The translations under genes were made by a program, and so were the position numbers. Of a stretch of DNA of 46,923 nucleotides, positions 18,777-30,095 are shown piece after piece. Source of the stretch: an uncultured Bacilli bacterium. GTDB lineage: Bacteria > Bacillota_I > Bacilli_A > RF39 > UBA660. The DNA is taken from positions 1-46,923 of the forward strand of contig CAKPMH010000006.1 of NCBI GenBank assembly GCA_934167935.1. Direction: 5' to 3'. Each line of letters starts with the position of its first letter. Within the stretch, counting starts at the first letter, position 1. The notes under the pieces are model-generated. The model was not told where the DNA came from, did not search any database, and was given only the letters and a program-made list of their open reading frames with translations.

Positions 18777-20849
18777 ATGGCTCGTGAATATAGCTTAGAA
18801 AATACTCGTAACTTTGGTATCATGGCTCACATTGATGCCGGAAAAACAACTATGACAGAACGTATTTTGTTCCATACTCATAAAATCCATAAAATTGGAG
18901 AAACTCATGATGGAGCTTCTCAAATGGACTGGATGGAACAAGAACAAGAACGTGGTATAACTATAACTTCAGCAGCAACGACTGCATACTGGAAAAATCA
19001 TAGATTAAATATTATTGATACTCCAGGTCACGTTGATTTTACAGTTGAAGTATCTAGATCACTTCGTGTACTTGATGGTGCTGTTGCACTTCTTGATTCA
19101 AATGCCGGAGTTGAACCACAAACTGAAACTGTTTGGAGACAAGCAGATGAATTTAAAGTTCCTCGTATTATTTTCTGTAATAAAATGGATAAGTTAGGTG
19201 CTAGCTTTGAAATGTCACTTAAATCTATTAAAGAAAGATTAGGTGTAAATTATGCTCCTATTGAATGGCCAATTGGTGCAGAAAATGAATTTGATGGAAT
19301 AATTGATTTAGTTACAATGAAAGCTTATCATTATGATGGAAAACAAGAAGAAGAACCAACAGAAATTGAAATTCCAGATGAATTAAAAGATATAGCTGAG
19401 GAAAAACGTGCTGAATTAATTGAAGCAATTGCTGAATTTGATGATGATTTAATGGAAAAATATCTTGAAGGAGAGGAATTATCTGTTGAACAAATTAAAG
19501 GTGCAATTCGTAAGGGAGTACTTGCAGTAGAATTCTTCCCAGTAATGTGTGGTACTGCACTTGGAAATAAAGGTACAAAATTATTACTTGATGCTGTTGT
19601 TGATTATTTACCAGCACCAACTGATATCGCATCAATAAAAGGTGTTGATATGAATGGAAATGAAATAGTTAGACATCCATCTGACTCAGAACCATTTAGT
19701 GCATTAGCATTTAAAGTAATGACAGATCCATTTGTTGGAAGACTTACTTTCTTTAGAGTTTATTCAGGACATGTATCAAGTGGTTCATATGTTCTTAATG
19801 CAACTAAAGATAAAAAAGAAAGATTAGGACGTATTCTACAAATGCATGCTAATAACAGAACAGAAATATCTGAAGTATTTACAGGAGATATAGCTGCAGC
19901 AGTAGGATTTAAAGATACTACTACTGGAGATACTTTATGTGATGAAAAACATGCATGTATTCTAGAATCAATGGAATTCCCAGAACCAGTTATTGAACTT
20001 ACTGTTGAACCAAAATCAAAAGCAGATCAAGACAAAATGGGAATAGCACTTCAAAAACTAGCTGAAGAAGATCCAACATTTAGAGCTAGTACAAATCATG
20101 AAACTGGTCAAACTATAATTGCTGGTATGGGTGAATTACACCTTGATATTATAGTTGACAGAATGAAAAGAGAATTTAATGTTGAAGCAAATATTGGTCA
20201 ACCACAAGTTTCATATCGTGAAACAATAACTCAAGCTGGAGAATGTGAAGGTAAATATATTAAACAATCTGGTGGTCGTGGACAATATGGACACGTATGG
20301 GTTAAATTTGAACCAAATAAAGATAAAGGATATGAATTCGTTGATGCTGTTGTAGGTGGAGTTGTTCCAAGAGAATATATTCCAGTTACAGATAAAGGAC
20401 TTCAAGAAGCTATGCAAACAGGAATTTTAGCTGGATTCCCAATGATAGATGTTAAAGCAACATTATTTGATGGATCATACCATGATGTAGACTCATCAGA
20501 AATGGCATTCAAAATTGCTGCATCTATGGCACTTAAAGAAGCTAAAAATAAATGTAAACCAGTTATATTAGAACCAATTATGAAAGTTCAAGTAGTTGTT
20601 CCAGATGAATATCTAGGAAATGTAATGGGTGATATAACTTCAAGAAGAGGTAAACCAATGGGTCAAGAATCTAGAGGTAATGCACTTGCAATTGATGCAA
20701 TGGTTCCACTTGCTGAAATGTTTGGATATGTTACATCACTTAGAAGTAACACACAAGGTAGAGGAAACTTTACAATGGTATTTGATCATTATGAAGAAGT
20801 TCCAAAAAATATTCAAGAAGAAATTATTAAGAAAAATGGGTCAAATTAA
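18777..20849 (+). CDS. fusA: Elongation factor G
   Basis: This translocation GTPase moves tRNAs and mRNA after peptide bond formation and works with RRF in recycling. The G-domain motifs are AHIDAGKTT (G1), ITITSAAT (G2), DTPGHVDF (G3) and NKMD (G4). The domain IV loop ([11 protein letters not shown]) and the C-terminal domain V ([16 protein letters not shown]) are intact. At 690 residues it is full length. It is the third gene of the str operon. Confidence 0.98.
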   Translation: MAREYSLENTRNFGIMAHIDAGKTTMTERILFHTHKIHKIGETHDGASQMDWMEQEQERGITITSAATTAYWKNHRLNIIDTPGHVDFTVEVSRSLRVLDGAVALLDSNAGVEPQTETVWRQADEFKVPRIIFCNKMDKLGASFEMSLKSIKERLGVNYAPIEWPIGAENEFDGIIDLVTMKAYHYDGKQEEEPTEIEIPDELKDIAEEKRAELIEAIAEFDDDLMEKYLEGEELSVEQIKGAIRKGVLAVEFFPVMCGTALGNKGTKLLLDAVVDYLPAPTDIASIKGVDMNGNEIVRHPSDSEPFSALAFKVMTDPFVGRLTFFRVYSGHVSSGSYVLNATKDKKERLGRILQMHANNRTEISEVFTGDIAAAVGFKDTTTGDTLCDEKHACILESMEFPEPVIELTVEPKSKADQDKMGIALQKLAEEDPTFRASTNHETGQTIIAGMGELHLDIIVDRMKREFNVEANIGQPQVSYRETITQAGECEGKYIKQSGGRGQYGHVWVKFEPNKDKGYEFVDAVVGGVVPREYIPVTDKGLQEAMQTGILAGFPMIDVKATLFDGSYHDVDSSEMAFKIAASMALKEAKNKCKPVILEPIMKVQVVVPDEYLGNVMGDITSRRGKPMGQESRGNALAIDAMVPLAEMFGYVTSLRSNTQGRGNFTMVFDHYEEVPKNIQEEIIKKNGSN

Positions 20850-20868
20850 TTAAAATAATTAAAAAGAC

Positions 20869-20897
20869 TTGAAATTTTTATGCCAATAATATAAAAT
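20869..20897 (+). promoter_or_regulatory. Promoter of tuf
   Basis: TTGAAA (20869-20874), 17-base spacer, TAAAAT (20892-20897). It gives tuf a transcription start separate from the upstream str genes, as expected for the most abundant protein of the cell. Confidence 0.65.
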
Positions 20898-20929
20898 AGA
20901 TTTGTAATATATAAAAGGAGGAAATAATT

Positions 20930-22114
20930 ATGGCAAAAGCAAAATATGATCGTTCAAAACCACATGTTAACATTGGTACAATTGGACACGTAGATCATGG
21001 TAAAACAACTTTAACTGCTGCTATTTCAAAATGTTTAGCAGGAAAATATGGTAACGAACAAGTTGACTTCGCTAACATTGATAAAGCACCAGAAGAAAGA
21101 GAACGTGGTATTACAATTAATACTGCACATATCGAATACTCAACAGAAAAAAGACACTACGCACACGTAGACTGTCCAGGACATGCTGATTATGTAAAAA
21201 ACATGATTACAGGTGCAGCTCAAATGGATGGTGCAATCTTAGTTATTGCAGCAACTGATGGACCTATGGCACAAACTCGTGAACATATCTTATTATCACG
21301 TCAAGTTGGTGTACCTCGTATGGTTGTATTCATGAATAAATGTGATATGGTTGATGATGAAGAATTATTAGACCTTGTTGAAATGGAAATTCGTGAATTA
21401 TTAACTGAATATGGATTCGATGGAGATAACACTCCAATCATTAGAGGATCAGCTTTAAAAGCACTTGAAGGAGATCCAGCTTGGACATCAAAAATTGATG
21501 AACTTATGGATGCTGTTGACACTTGGATTGAAACTCCAGTTCATGACTTAGATAAACCATTCTTAATGCCAATTGAAGATGTGTTTACAATTACAGGACG
21601 TGGAACTGTAGTTACAGGACGTGTTGAAAGAGGACAATTAAAACTTAATGATGAAGTTGAAATCGTTGGACTTAAACCAACACAAAAATCTGTTGTTACA
21701 GGAATTGAAATGTTCCGTAAACAATTAGATTCTGCACAAGCAGGAGATAATGCTGGTATCTTATTACGTGGTATCTCAAGAGATGATGTAGAACGTGGTC
21801 AAGTATTAGCTAAACCAGGTTCAGTTACTCCACATACTAAATTCAAAGCTCAAGTTTATGTACTAAGCAAAGAAGAAGGTGGAAGACATACTCCATTCTT
21901 CAGCAACTATCGTCCACAATTCTATTTCAGAACTACAGACGTAACTGGTGTTATTGAATTACCAGAAGGTGTTGAAATGGTTATGCCTGGAGATAACGTT
22001 GAAATGACAGTTGAATTAATAGCTCCAATCGCTATTGAAAATGGAACTAAATTCTCAATCCGTGAAGGTGGTAGAACTGTTGGTTCAGGAAATATCTCTG
22101 ATATAATTGAATAA
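20930..22114 (+). CDS. tuf: Elongation factor Tu
   Basis: EF-Tu delivers aminoacyl-tRNA to the ribosomal A site as a GTP complex. The motifs [32 protein letters not shown] and NKCD are present, and the C-terminal barrel domains ([22 protein letters not shown]) are complete at 394 residues. It uses more C-ending codons than its neighbours, such as GAC, AAC and CAC, consistent with high expression. It is followed by a strong terminator. Confidence 0.98.
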   Translation: MAKAKYDRSKPHVNIGTIGHVDHGKTTLTAAISKCLAGKYGNEQVDFANIDKAPEERERGITINTAHIEYSTEKRHYAHVDCPGHADYVKNMITGAAQMDGAILVIAATDGPMAQTREHILLSRQVGVPRMVVFMNKCDMVDDEELLDLVEMEIRELLTEYGFDGDNTPIIRGSALKALEGDPAWTSKIDELMDAVDTWIETPVHDLDKPFLMPIEDVFTITGRGTVVTGRVERGQLKLNDEVEIVGLKPTQKSVVTGIEMFRKQLDSAQAGDNAGILLRGISRDDVERGQVLAKPGSVTPHTKFKAQVYVLSKEEGGRHTPFFSNYRPQFYFRTTDVTGVIELPEGVEMVMPGDNVEMTVELIAPIAIENGTKFSIREGGRTVGSGNISDIIE

Positions 22115-22119
22115 AATTA

Positions 22120-22145
22120 AAGCAAACATTATGTTTGCTTTTTTT
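22120..22145 (+). terminator. Intrinsic terminator of tuf
   Basis: AAGCAAACAT (22120-22129) pairs with ATGTTTGCTT (22131-22140), followed by a T-run. It lies between convergent genes, and the A-rich left flank could give it weak activity for the opposite strand too. Confidence 0.85.
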
Positions 22146-22170
22146 GTAAAAAAAATATAGAATTAATTTT

Positions 22171-23409
22171 CTATATTTTTAATATATTTTTAAGCGGTAC
22201 AGCTTTATATAGATAATATAATGTATCATTACAAATTAATTCAATATCACCTAGATATTCATAGCAAAGTGAATTAAAATTAAATTTAAATGAGTTCAAT
22301 CCTTTATATTGATTATTTATAGTATTTGGATTAGTAACACCACCTAAATTAAATCTTTTCATTCCTATTTTAGAATACATTTCACATAATTTCCATATAA
22401 GAAGATGTTTTGAATTTAAATTTTTATATTTTTTATCATAGCCATCTATAAAGATATAAGCTTCATCTTTATCTTTTATTATAAGAGCTGTTGATGTAAT
22501 AATACCATTTGGATTTTCTTTTAAATATCTTGTTGCTTTAACTAGAGCTTTTTTGTAATAATTCAATTTTTTATCTTCTTCCATTTTTTTTATAATATTT
22601 TTTTCATTATTTTCAATATTACTTGAAATAATAGTACTATAATGTTGACATATTGCTTCTTGATTAAGATATTGTTTTTGAATTTTATTTAAATATTCAT
22701 TTGTATCTAATTTGGTATAGAAAAATTCTGCATCTTTTCCAAATTTATTATAAATATTTTTAATGTAATTAAAGTTTCTAGAATATTTTGTTTTTATTTG
22801 AGCATATAAGTATTCAAGCTCATCAATTGATCCTTTATATACTTTTATTACGTTTGCCTCAGCACTTCTGATTTTTGTTCTATATTCCTTTTTTATATTT
22901 TTAAATAAAATATAATATGGAACATTTAAATCTATTACTGCTTCAAATCTTGGTTTTAATGCTTCAAAGTAGTTATTATAACCTAAATGTTTATATCCTA
23001 ATTTATTTAAATTAAATATAATATTATCATAATAATTATTATGATTAATTATATTATACTTCATATCAGTTATTGATTTTAATATGATAGGGCATAGTTT
23101 TATCGATAGCACATTTTTTTTACTTAAATATTTTTTTAACATTGTAGTAAATGTTTTAAGTAAATTAAAGTTATTGTAATCTAGTAAGAATCCTCTAGGT
23201 GCATATCCATATTTAACTTTTCCTTTTTTTTCAATTATTATTAAAGAAGCTGCTAAGATATTTTCATTATCAACTAATCCAAGTAATAATGTTTCAAAGT
23301 TTTCTAAATTCATTACTTCTTTATATGGTACACTTTGATATAAAGATGATGAATTAAAGCTATTTTTAAATTTATTAAATTCTAAATCAGTTAATTCTTT
23401 TAATATCAT
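22171..23409 (-). CDS. FemAB-family peptidoglycan interpeptide aminoacyltransferase
   Basis: This is a FemX/MurM-type enzyme that uses aminoacyl-tRNA to add amino acids to the Lys side chain of lipid II. The 412 residues show two GNAT-like subdomains: an N-terminal half with YGYAPRGFLLDY, and a C-terminal half ending in RFNLGGVTNPN. A Lys/Glu-rich helical arm lies near residues 235-290, the antiparallel coiled-coil that contacts the tRNA. It is cytoplasmic and membrane associated. The gene is alone on the minus strand, with AAGGAGAT before its ATG and a -10-like TATAAT (complement of 23433-23438) upstream. Together with murD it shows this organism builds cross-linked peptidoglycan. The amino acid added cannot be predicted. 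Confidence 0.85.
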   Translation of the reverse strand: MILKELTDLEFNKFKNSFNSSSLYQSVPYKEVMNLENFETLLLGLVDNENILAASLIIIEKKGKVKYGYAPRGFLLDYNNFNLLKTFTTMLKKYLSKKNVLSIKLCPIILKSITDMKYNIINHNNYYDNIIFNLNKLGYKHLGYNNYFEALKPRFEAVIDLNVPYYILFKNIKKEYRTKIRSAEANVIKVYKGSIDELEYLYAQIKTKYSRNFNYIKNIYNKFGKDAEFFYTKLDTNEYLNKIQKQYLNQEAICQHYSTIISSNIENNEKNIIKKMEEDKKLNYYKKALVKATRYLKENPNGIITSTALIIKDKDEAYIFIDGYDKKYKNLNSKHLLIWKLCEMYSKIGMKRFNLGGVTNPNTINNQYKGLNSFKFNFNSLCYEYLGDIELICNDTLYYLYKAVPLKNILKI

Positions 23410-23466
23410 TATAATCTCCTTTCATATAGTGTATTATAACATATTTTATTTTTAAAATATATACTA

Positions 23467-23495
23467 TTAACAATAATTCTTTTTTTTGATATAAT
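23467..23495 (+). promoter_or_regulatory. Promoter of murD
   Basis: TTAACA (23467-23472), 17-base spacer, TGA-TATAAT (23487-23495), only 20 bases before the murD start. It is divergent from the femX-like gene. Confidence 0.75.
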
Positions 23496-23515
23496 TATTT
23501 TGGGAGAATGATAAT

Positions 23516-24847
23516 ATGTTTGAAAACAAAAAAATATTTATATTTGGAATGGCTAAGAGTGGATATGAAGCTGCTAAATTACTTTCTAAATATAACAATG
23601 AAATAATTATAACAGACAGTAAAATGCAAGATGAAAATCATATTAAAGAGTTAGAAAGCTTAAACGTAAAAGTTGTAATTACAGATAATCAAATTGATTT
23701 AATTGATGAATCATTTGATTATATGATTAAAAATCCTGGTATACCAGCTAATAACCCTTTAGTTGTAAAGGCAAAAAGTTTAAATATTAAAGTAATAAAT
23801 GAAATAGAAGCTGCTTATCACTTTTTACCTAAAAATGTAAAAATTATTGGAATAACTGGTTCAAATGGTAAGACAACAACAACAACAATTACTTATGAGA
23901 TGCTAAAGATGAAATATGATAATGTATATTTAGGTGGTAATATAGGATATCCTTTGTCACAAATAGTTGAAAATATAAAAGAAAATTCTATATTAGTTAT
24001 GGAAATATCAGATCATCAATTATGTGATATGTATGACTTTAAAACAGATATAAGTATGTTACTTAATTTAGTTCATGCTCATATAGATTTTCATGGAACA
24101 TATGAAAAATATATGAAAATGAAAAAGAGAATATTTAATAATCATACAGAAAAAGATATAGCAATACTAAATTATAATAATAATGATGTTTTATCTTTGA
24201 CAGGTGATATCAAATCAAAAAAGATTTATTTTTCAAGTACGAATGAAAAAGATGCTTATATAAAAAATGGTGCTATTTATTATAAAAATGAGGAAGTTAT
24301 TAAGTTAGATAAAATAAAATTAAAAGGAATTCACAATTATGAAAATATAATGGCATCAATAATTGCTTTAAAAGAATTTGATGTAGAAAATGAAATAATT
24401 GAAAAATATTTATCTAATTTTAATGGAGTAGAACATAGAATTGAATATGTTAGAACATTAAATGGAAGAGTATTTTATAACGATTCAAAATCTACGAATA
24501 ATGAAGCAACAATTACAGCTTTAAAAACTTTTAATACACCAACTATTTTAATTATGGGTGGATTAGATAGAAATATTCCTTTTGATGATTTAAAAGAATA
24601 TTTAACTAATGTTAAAGCAATTGTATGTTTTGGAGAAACAAAAGATAAAATAAAAGAATTTGCAAACAAAAATAATTTAGAATGTTATGTTCTTGATGAT
24701 TTAGAAAGTTCTACTAAAAAAGCATATGAGATAAGTAGTGATAAAGATACAATTTTATTATCTCCAGCATGTGCTTCATGGGATCAATTTAAATCATTTG
24801 AAGATAGAGGAGATTTATTTAAAGAAATTGTCAATGGTTTAGAATAA
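23516..24847 (+). CDS. murD: UDP-N-acetylmuramoyl-L-alanine--D-glutamate ligase
   Basis: MurD adds D-Glu to UDP-MurNAc-L-Ala using ATP in the cytoplasm, the second amino-acid step of the stem peptide. At 443 residues the three Mur-ligase domains are seen: N-terminal Rossmann (IFGMAKSGYEAAKLL), the central ATPase with P-loop GITGSNGKTTT near residue 116, and the C-terminal domain with HRIEYV, FYNDSKSTN and LLSPACASWDQF. The last motif and the DSKSTN block are diagnostic for MurD. It stands alone, away from the usual mraY-murG cluster. Confidence 0.95.
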   Translation: MFENKKIFIFGMAKSGYEAAKLLSKYNNEIIITDSKMQDENHIKELESLNVKVVITDNQIDLIDESFDYMIKNPGIPANNPLVVKAKSLNIKVINEIEAAYHFLPKNVKIIGITGSNGKTTTTTITYEMLKMKYDNVYLGGNIGYPLSQIVENIKENSILVMEISDHQLCDMYDFKTDISMLLNLVHAHIDFHGTYEKYMKMKKRIFNNHTEKDIAILNYNNNDVLSLTGDIKSKKIYFSSTNEKDAYIKNGAIYYKNEEVIKLDKIKLKGIHNYENIMASIIALKEFDVENEIIEKYLSNFNGVEHRIEYVRTLNGRVFYNDSKSTNNEATITALKTFNTPTILIMGGLDRNIPFDDLKEYLTNVKAIVCFGETKDKIKEFANKNNLECYVLDDLESSTKKAYEISSDKDTILLSPACASWDQFKSFEDRGDLFKEIVNGLE

Positions 24848-24884
24848 ATTTTATGTTGTAAATAAATGTAAAATTTATTTTTTT
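24843..24884 (+). terminator. Intrinsic terminator of murD
   Basis: AATAAATTTTA (24843-24853) pairs with TAAAATTTATT (24869-24879) and T residues follow. The stem is AU only, so it is weaker than others here. Confidence 0.6.
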
Positions 24885-24938
24885 AATTATAACCAATAAA
24901 ATTGATATGATATAATTATATTGATTGGAGATGTAAAA

Positions 24939-26123
24939 ATGCCAGTAAGCGAATATGATGCAATTATTACAAATTTTGGTGGGTCTGATTTTACAGCTTA
25001 TTATAAAAAAGGTATAAATATTAAATTATCGGATGGAGCAACGGTTGTAAATATTTATAAACCAGGAACATTAAAAAAAAATAAATATGAAAAACAAAAT
25101 AATGAGTATTATAAAGATGCGATGATTGAAATGAGTGGAAATTCCACAAATATGTTTCACTATCAAGATTTACTTAAATTACAAGAATCTATAGAAAAAG
25201 CAATAGACTATTTAAATAAGGAAAATGAAAATTTAATTGATAGAGATAAAGAATGTTCATATGAAACTATTGAAAAAGAACCACCTAAAAAGAAGAGAAC
25301 TTCTGCTTTAAGATACGCCGATTTAGAAATTGGTGGTATATATAAGGATAATAAAGAAAAGGAATGGATTTTTCTTGGAGAAGCCGAGTATTATGAAAAT
25401 AATCAAAAACATAATAGGATTGGATGTAATTATATTTATATGCCTAATATAGATGGTTTGGAAAAAGTTGATGAAAATAGGTTTAGAAGTAAGGAAAGTC
25501 TTCTTTGTACTATTGATTCTTATGCTTCTAAAAAGAGATTTTTTGAAAAAGTAGGGCAATTAGAAGTAAATCCAAATATGTCTATTACCTTTATTGATAA
25601 TTATAGGTTTTATGCAATATATGGTAATTCAGTTACAGATAAATTGGAAAATGAACAAAAAATAGCAAATGAAATAAATAAAATAAAATTGGAAAATGAA
25701 AAGAATAAACAAGAATTAGAATTAGTTCAAAGAGAATTACTAACTAAAATTATAAATTCAAATGAAAAGTTAAGTTTAACTATAGATTTTAAAGAAAATA
25801 AAATGGTAAATTTAAAATTAGTTGGTTTAAATATTCAAGAAGAATTTAATTTAAAAGAAAGCCCTGAATTTTATCGATTATTATTTTTACCAACATTATC
25901 TATAGTACCAATGAAAAATCAAGATAATTTGGGCAGTATTGATCAAATTAGTAAAAATCAAGAAAATAATAGTAAAATGTTTGATTATATTGCTGATTCT
26001 AGTAATTTAACTTTGATTGTAAAAAATAAAGATAATGATTTTGTTAGAAATATTAAAGAAACTGTTAATAATTATATTTTAAATTATCAAAATAAAGAAG
26101 AAAAAGGAAAGGGTGCTATATAG
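24939..26123 (+). CDS. Unknown cytoplasmic protein with coiled coil
   Basis: A 394-residue protein not assigned to a family. It opens with a small beta-rich region (MPVSEYDAIITNFGGSDFTAYY). A Lys-rich linker (PPKKKRTSALRY) and a middle domain with WIFLGEAEYYENNQ follow. A heptad-like helix lies around residues 230-270 (NEINKIKLENEKNKQELELVQRE region), and the C-terminal domain is of mixed secondary structure. No signal peptide or membrane helix is seen. The ATG at 24939 has GGAG nine bases upstream; a TTG at 24921 would start before that site. Its stop overlaps the next gene by one base, so the two probably act together. Confidence 0.7.
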   Translation: MPVSEYDAIITNFGGSDFTAYYKKGINIKLSDGATVVNIYKPGTLKKNKYEKQNNEYYKDAMIEMSGNSTNMFHYQDLLKLQESIEKAIDYLNKENENLIDRDKECSYETIEKEPPKKKRTSALRYADLEIGGIYKDNKEKEWIFLGEAEYYENNQKHNRIGCNYIYMPNIDGLEKVDENRFRSKESLLCTIDSYASKKRFFEKVGQLEVNPNMSITFIDNYRFYAIYGNSVTDKLENEQKIANEINKIKLENEKNKQELELVQRELLTKIINSNEKLSLTIDFKENKMVNLKLVGLNIQEEFNLKESPEFYRLLFLPTLSIVPMKNQDNLGSIDQISKNQENNSKMFDYIADSSNLTLIVKNKDNDFVRNIKETVNNYILNYQNKEEKGKGAI

Positions 26124-26566
26124 TGGAAGCAAGAGATGTTACTATATATTTTGTCCCTAATAATAAAAATAAAATAGGTGGAAGATTCTATAATATATAT
26201 TTGAATAGAGAAGAAAAATTGGATTTAGCTTTATTTTTAAATAGTGTTGCAGATCTTGATGAATTTGATAAAAATTTTAAAGAAAAGTATGATAGATTTA
26301 AAATTATAGGTGGAATAAATTTAAAAAAAGATGGGAATGTAAAAGAATATGATGTTATTTTAACTTTTAATAATCCCCAAAATAATAAAGATTATGTTAT
26401 ATATACTGATAATTTATACGATAAAGATAATAAATTAAAGGTATTTGCTGCAATATATGATGTTGATTTTCCTGAACCATTTATAGGTTATCCAACATCA
26501 AATCAAGAATGGAAAGACATATGTGAACTTTTAGATAGTGTTATTTTAGAAAGTAAAGGAGAATAA
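26123..26566 (+). CDS. Small protein with DUF1292-like C-terminus
   Basis: The 147 residues end in a pattern close to DUF1292 proteins of Firmicutes: [11 protein letters not shown]..., [28 protein letters not shown]1292 proteins are small, widespread and of unknown role. The first ~75 residues are extra ([23 protein letters not shown]). GTG start 26123 overlaps the stop of the upstream gene, and enolase starts two bases after its own stop, so the three genes form one tight unit. The family link is by eye and moderate. Confidence 0.65.
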   Translation: MEARDVTIYFVPNNKNKIGGRFYNIYLNREEKLDLALFLNSVADLDEFDKNFKEKYDRFKIIGGINLKKDGNVKEYDVILTFNNPQNNKDYVIYTDNLYDKDNKLKVFAAIYDVDFPEPFIGYPTSNQEWKDICELLDSVILESKGE

Positions 26567-26567
26567 T

Positions 26568-27809
26568 ATGAAAATAAAAAATGTAATAGGACGTGAAGTA
26601 CTTGATTCAAGAGGAAACCCAACTGTTGAGGTTGATGTTATATTAGAAGATGGAACACTTGGTAGAGCAATAGTCCCATCTGGAGCATCAACTGGAGTTA
26701 GAGAAGCATTAGAACTAAGAGATGGTGGAAGCCGTTTTATGGGGAAGGGGGTTTTAAAAGCTGTAGAAAATGTTAATGGACCATTAAGAGATTTAGTAAT
26801 TAATATGGATGCATCAAATCAAAAAGAACTTGATTATGCTATGATAAATCTAGATGGTACTCAAACAAAAAGTAAATTTGGAGCTAATGCTATTTTAGGT
26901 ATTAGTATGGCAAGTATGAAAGCTATGGCAAATAGTGAGAAAAAACCACTTTATAAATATGTTAATGAAAAATATGGAAATGGTAAAATGTCAGAACCAA
27001 GACCAATGATGAATATTATTAATGGTGGAGCTCATGCAGATAATAGACTTGATTTTCAAGAATATATGATTATACCAATGGCTGATACAATTCATGATAG
27101 AGTAAGAATTGGTGCAGAAGTATTTCATAATTTAAAAAATGTTTTAAAAGCTAAAGGATTAGTTACTAGTGTTGGTGATGAAGGTGGATTTGCTCCTGAT
27201 TTGAATTCAAATAGTGAAGGTTTTGAACTTATAATGGAAGCAATTAAAGCTGCAGGATATGAACCTGGTAGGGATGTATGTATGGCAATAGATGTTGCTG
27301 CATCAGAATTTTACAATAACGGAAAATATGAGTTAAAGGGTGAAGGAAGAACTCTTACAACAGAAGAATTGATTTTGTATTATGAAGAATTAGTAAATAA
27401 GTATCCTATCATTTCTATTGAAGATCCTGTTGATGAAAATGATTGGGATGGATTTAGATTAGTTACAGAAAAAATAGGTGATAAAGTTCAATTAGTTGGT
27501 GATGATTTATTTGTTACAAACAAAAAATGTTTGCAAATGGGTATTGATAAAAAAGCTGGGAATGCTATTTTATTGAAAGTTAATCAAATTGGTACCATAA
27601 CTGAAACTTTAGAAACAATAAAGCTTGCAAGAGAAAATAATTATGCAACTATAATTTCACATAGAAGTGGTGAAACTGAGGATACAACAATTGCTGATTT
27701 AGCTGTGGGACTTGATTTAGGACAAATAAAAACGGGATCTATGTCTAGAACAGATAGAATTTGTAAATATAACCAATTAATGAGAATTGAGGAAGAATTA
27801 AGTAAGTGA
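26568..27809 (+). CDS. eno: Enolase
   Basis: Enolase converts 2-phosphoglycerate to phosphoenolpyruvate in glycolysis. The 413 residues keep the signature motifs [72 protein letters not shown] and [10 protein letters not shown], which hold both Mg ions and the catalytic Glu/Lys pair. It is about 15 residues shorter than most enolases, with the shortening near the C-terminus. The stop is TGA, evidence for the standard code. It is last in the unit with the two small unknown genes and is followed by a terminator. Confidence 0.96.
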   Translation: MKIKNVIGREVLDSRGNPTVEVDVILEDGTLGRAIVPSGASTGVREALELRDGGSRFMGKGVLKAVENVNGPLRDLVINMDASNQKELDYAMINLDGTQTKSKFGANAILGISMASMKAMANSEKKPLYKYVNEKYGNGKMSEPRPMMNIINGGAHADNRLDFQEYMIIPMADTIHDRVRIGAEVFHNLKNVLKAKGLVTSVGDEGGFAPDLNSNSEGFELIMEAIKAAGYEPGRDVCMAIDVAASEFYNNGKYELKGEGRTLTTEELILYYEELVNKYPIISIEDPVDENDWDGFRLVTEKIGDKVQLVGDDLFVTNKKCLQMGIDKKAGNAILLKVNQIGTITETLETIKLARENNYATIISHRSGETEDTTIADLAVGLDLGQIKTGSMSRTDRICKYNQLMRIEEELSK

Positions 27810-27830
27810 GATTAAAGTATCTCACTTTTA
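27804..27830 (+). terminator. Intrinsic terminator of eno
   Basis: AAGTGAGAT (27804-27812) pairs with ATCTCACTT (27819-27827), with a short T tail. The stem overlaps the eno stop codon. Confidence 0.7.
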
Positions 27831-27855
27831 TGTTATAATATAACTAGGTGATTTT

Positions 27856-30027
27856 ATGTTTGTAGAAGTACTTGTAGAAATTAAAGCAAAAAAAATAGAT
27901 AAAACATTTACATATAGTGTTCCAAAAAATTTAGAAAAAAGTATAGAAATTGGTAAGAGAGTTTTAGTACCTTTTGGTAAACAAAAATTAGAGGGTTTTA
28001 TTTTAAAGGTACTTAATAATAAAACATTTGATTATGAAACAAAAGATATTATAGATGTAATTGATATAAAACCTGTATTAAATAATGAATTATTAAAACT
28101 TGGAATTTTTATAAAAGAAAAAACTTTATGTAATTTAATAACTGCATATCAAACCATGTTACCAACTGCTTTAAAAGCAAAACATAAAATTAAAATAAAT
28201 AAAAAATATATTACTTATTTAAGTTTAAATAGAAGTTATAATGATGCAATAACAGTAGCAACAAATGAAAGCCAAAAATTAATAATTGAAAAATTAAAAA
28301 ATAATAAAATTAAAAAAAGTGATTTAAAAAATCTTTCTTTATCAAGTATAAATACGTTAATAAAAAAAGATGTAATAAAAGAAGAAAAAATAGAAGAATA
28401 TAGAATTAAAAATAATTATATAAAAGATACCATAAAGCCTAAATTAACTAAAGAGCAAGAGCAAGCTATAACTAAGATAAATAATAATTATGAAAAGCCT
28501 GTACTTATCTATGGAGTAACTGGAAGTGGAAAAACAGAAGTTTATATGCAAGTGATTGAAAATAATTTGAGGGAAGGTAAAACTGCTATTGTTTTAGTTC
28601 CAGAAATCAGCTTAACTCCACAACTTGTTTCAACGTTTAAAAGTCGTTTTAAAGATGATATAGCTATATTACATAGTGGTTTATCAGATGGTGAAAAATA
28701 TGATGAGTGGAGAAAAATAGAAAATAATGATGTATCTATTGTAATAGGTGCTAGAAGTGCTATATTTGCTCCTTTAAATAAAATAGGTGTCATTATAATA
28801 GATGAGGAACATTCATCAAATTATAAGCAAGAAAATAATCCTAAATATAATACTATAGATATAGCTTTATTTAGAGCAAAGTATAATAATGCTAAATTAG
28901 TACTTGGAAGTGCAACTCCTTCTATAGAATCATATACAAAAGCAAAAATAGGTATATATGATTTAGTAGAAATGAAAAATAGAGTAAATAATAATTTACC
29001 TCATGTAACATTAGTTGATATGAAAGAGGAATATAAAAAAGGCAATAAAATTATATCTGACGAATTAAAAAATAAAATGATAAAAGCTATTAATAATGGT
29101 GAACAAGTAATGCTTTTGCTTAATAGAAGAGGCTATTCAACTACAACAGTATGTAAAGAATGTGGTTATACTTTAAAATGTCCAAATTGTGATATACCTC
29201 TTGTTTATCATAAGAATTCTAATTATTCTAGATGTCATTATTGTGGGTATGCTATTAAAAAAATTGTAAAATGTCCAAATTGTAATAGTGAAGATATAAA
29301 TGATTATGGAATGGGTACTGAAAAATTAGAACAATATATAAAACTTAATATAGAAAATTCTAAAGTTATTAGAATGGATGTTGATACAACTAGTAAAAAA
29401 GGTGCTCATGAAAAAATAATAAAACAATTTGAAAATAAAGAATATAATGTGTTGATTGGAACACAAATGATATCAAAAGGTTTAGATTTTCCATTTGTAT
29501 CAGTAGTAGGTGTTATTAATGCTGATCAAACTCTTAATATCCCTGATTTTAGAAGTAGTGAGAGAACCTTTGAACTTTTAAATCAAGTTGCTGGAAGAGC
29601 TGGAAGATCTAAAATTAAAGGTGAAGTTGTTATTCAAGGATTCAATATTGATCACTATAGTATAGTAACTTCAAGTAACCATGATTATAAAACTTTTTAT
29701 AATTTAGAGCTTGGTATTAGAAAAAAATTAGGTTATAGTCCTTATTATAATCTATGTTTAATAAAATTATCATATAAAGATTTTGATACTTTATTAAAAG
29801 AAGGAAATAAGATTGTATCTTATTTAAAAAGTAAAAATTTAGCTAATACAAAAATACTTGGACCTAGTGTTTCTAGTATTCCAAAAATTAACAATATTTA
29901 TTATGTTAGTATTGTTATAAAATATAAAAATACAAATGAATTAAAAAAAGAATTGATATATATAGATAATCTTTATAAAACTAAAAAGGTAAATTTAGAA
30001 TGTGATTTAAATCCAATTAGATTATAA
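27856..30027 (+). CDS. priA: Primosomal protein N' (replication restart helicase)
   Basis: PriA recognises stalled forks and D-loops and loads the replicative helicase. The 723 residues contain the N-terminal 3'-end binding domain, Walker A GVTGSGKTEVY near residue 220, the DEEH box, and the zinc-binding cluster with eight cysteines from about residue 433 (CKECGY, CPNCD, CHYCGY, CPNC). Helicase motifs V/VI follow (IGTQMISKGLDFP, VAGRAGRS). The length is normal. It begins 18 bases after a TATAAT-like -10 element. def/fmt, often next to priA, are not here. Confidence 0.95.
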   Translation: MFVEVLVEIKAKKIDKTFTYSVPKNLEKSIEIGKRVLVPFGKQKLEGFILKVLNNKTFDYETKDIIDVIDIKPVLNNELLKLGIFIKEKTLCNLITAYQTMLPTALKAKHKIKINKKYITYLSLNRSYNDAITVATNESQKLIIEKLKNNKIKKSDLKNLSLSSINTLIKKDVIKEEKIEEYRIKNNYIKDTIKPKLTKEQEQAITKINNNYEKPVLIYGVTGSGKTEVYMQVIENNLREGKTAIVLVPEISLTPQLVSTFKSRFKDDIAILHSGLSDGEKYDEWRKIENNDVSIVIGARSAIFAPLNKIGVIIIDEEHSSNYKQENNPKYNTIDIALFRAKYNNAKLVLGSATPSIESYTKAKIGIYDLVEMKNRVNNNLPHVTLVDMKEEYKKGNKIISDELKNKMIKAINNGEQVMLLLNRRGYSTTTVCKECGYTLKCPNCDIPLVYHKNSNYSRCHYCGYAIKKIVKCPNCNSEDINDYGMGTEKLEQYIKLNIENSKVIRMDVDTTSKKGAHEKIIKQFENKEYNVLIGTQMISKGLDFPFVSVVGVINADQTLNIPDFRSSERTFELLNQVAGRAGRSKIKGEVVIQGFNIDHYSIVTSSNHDYKTFYNLELGIRKKLGYSPYYNLCLIKLSYKDFDTLLKEGNKIVSYLKSKNLANTKILGPSVSSIPKINNIYYVSIVIKYKNTNELKKELIYIDNLYKTKKVNLECDLNPIRL

Positions 30028-30045
30028 AATTTGTCGAAAAAAATC

Positions 30046-30074
30046 TTGATAAATGATTACATCTCATATATAAT
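30046..30074 (+). promoter_or_regulatory. Promoter of the surface gene pair
   Basis: TTGATA (30046-30051), 17-base spacer, TATAAT (30069-30074), 21 bases before the ATG at 30096. Confidence 0.75.
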
Positions 30075-30095
30075 TATTATGTTAGGAGAGTAAAA

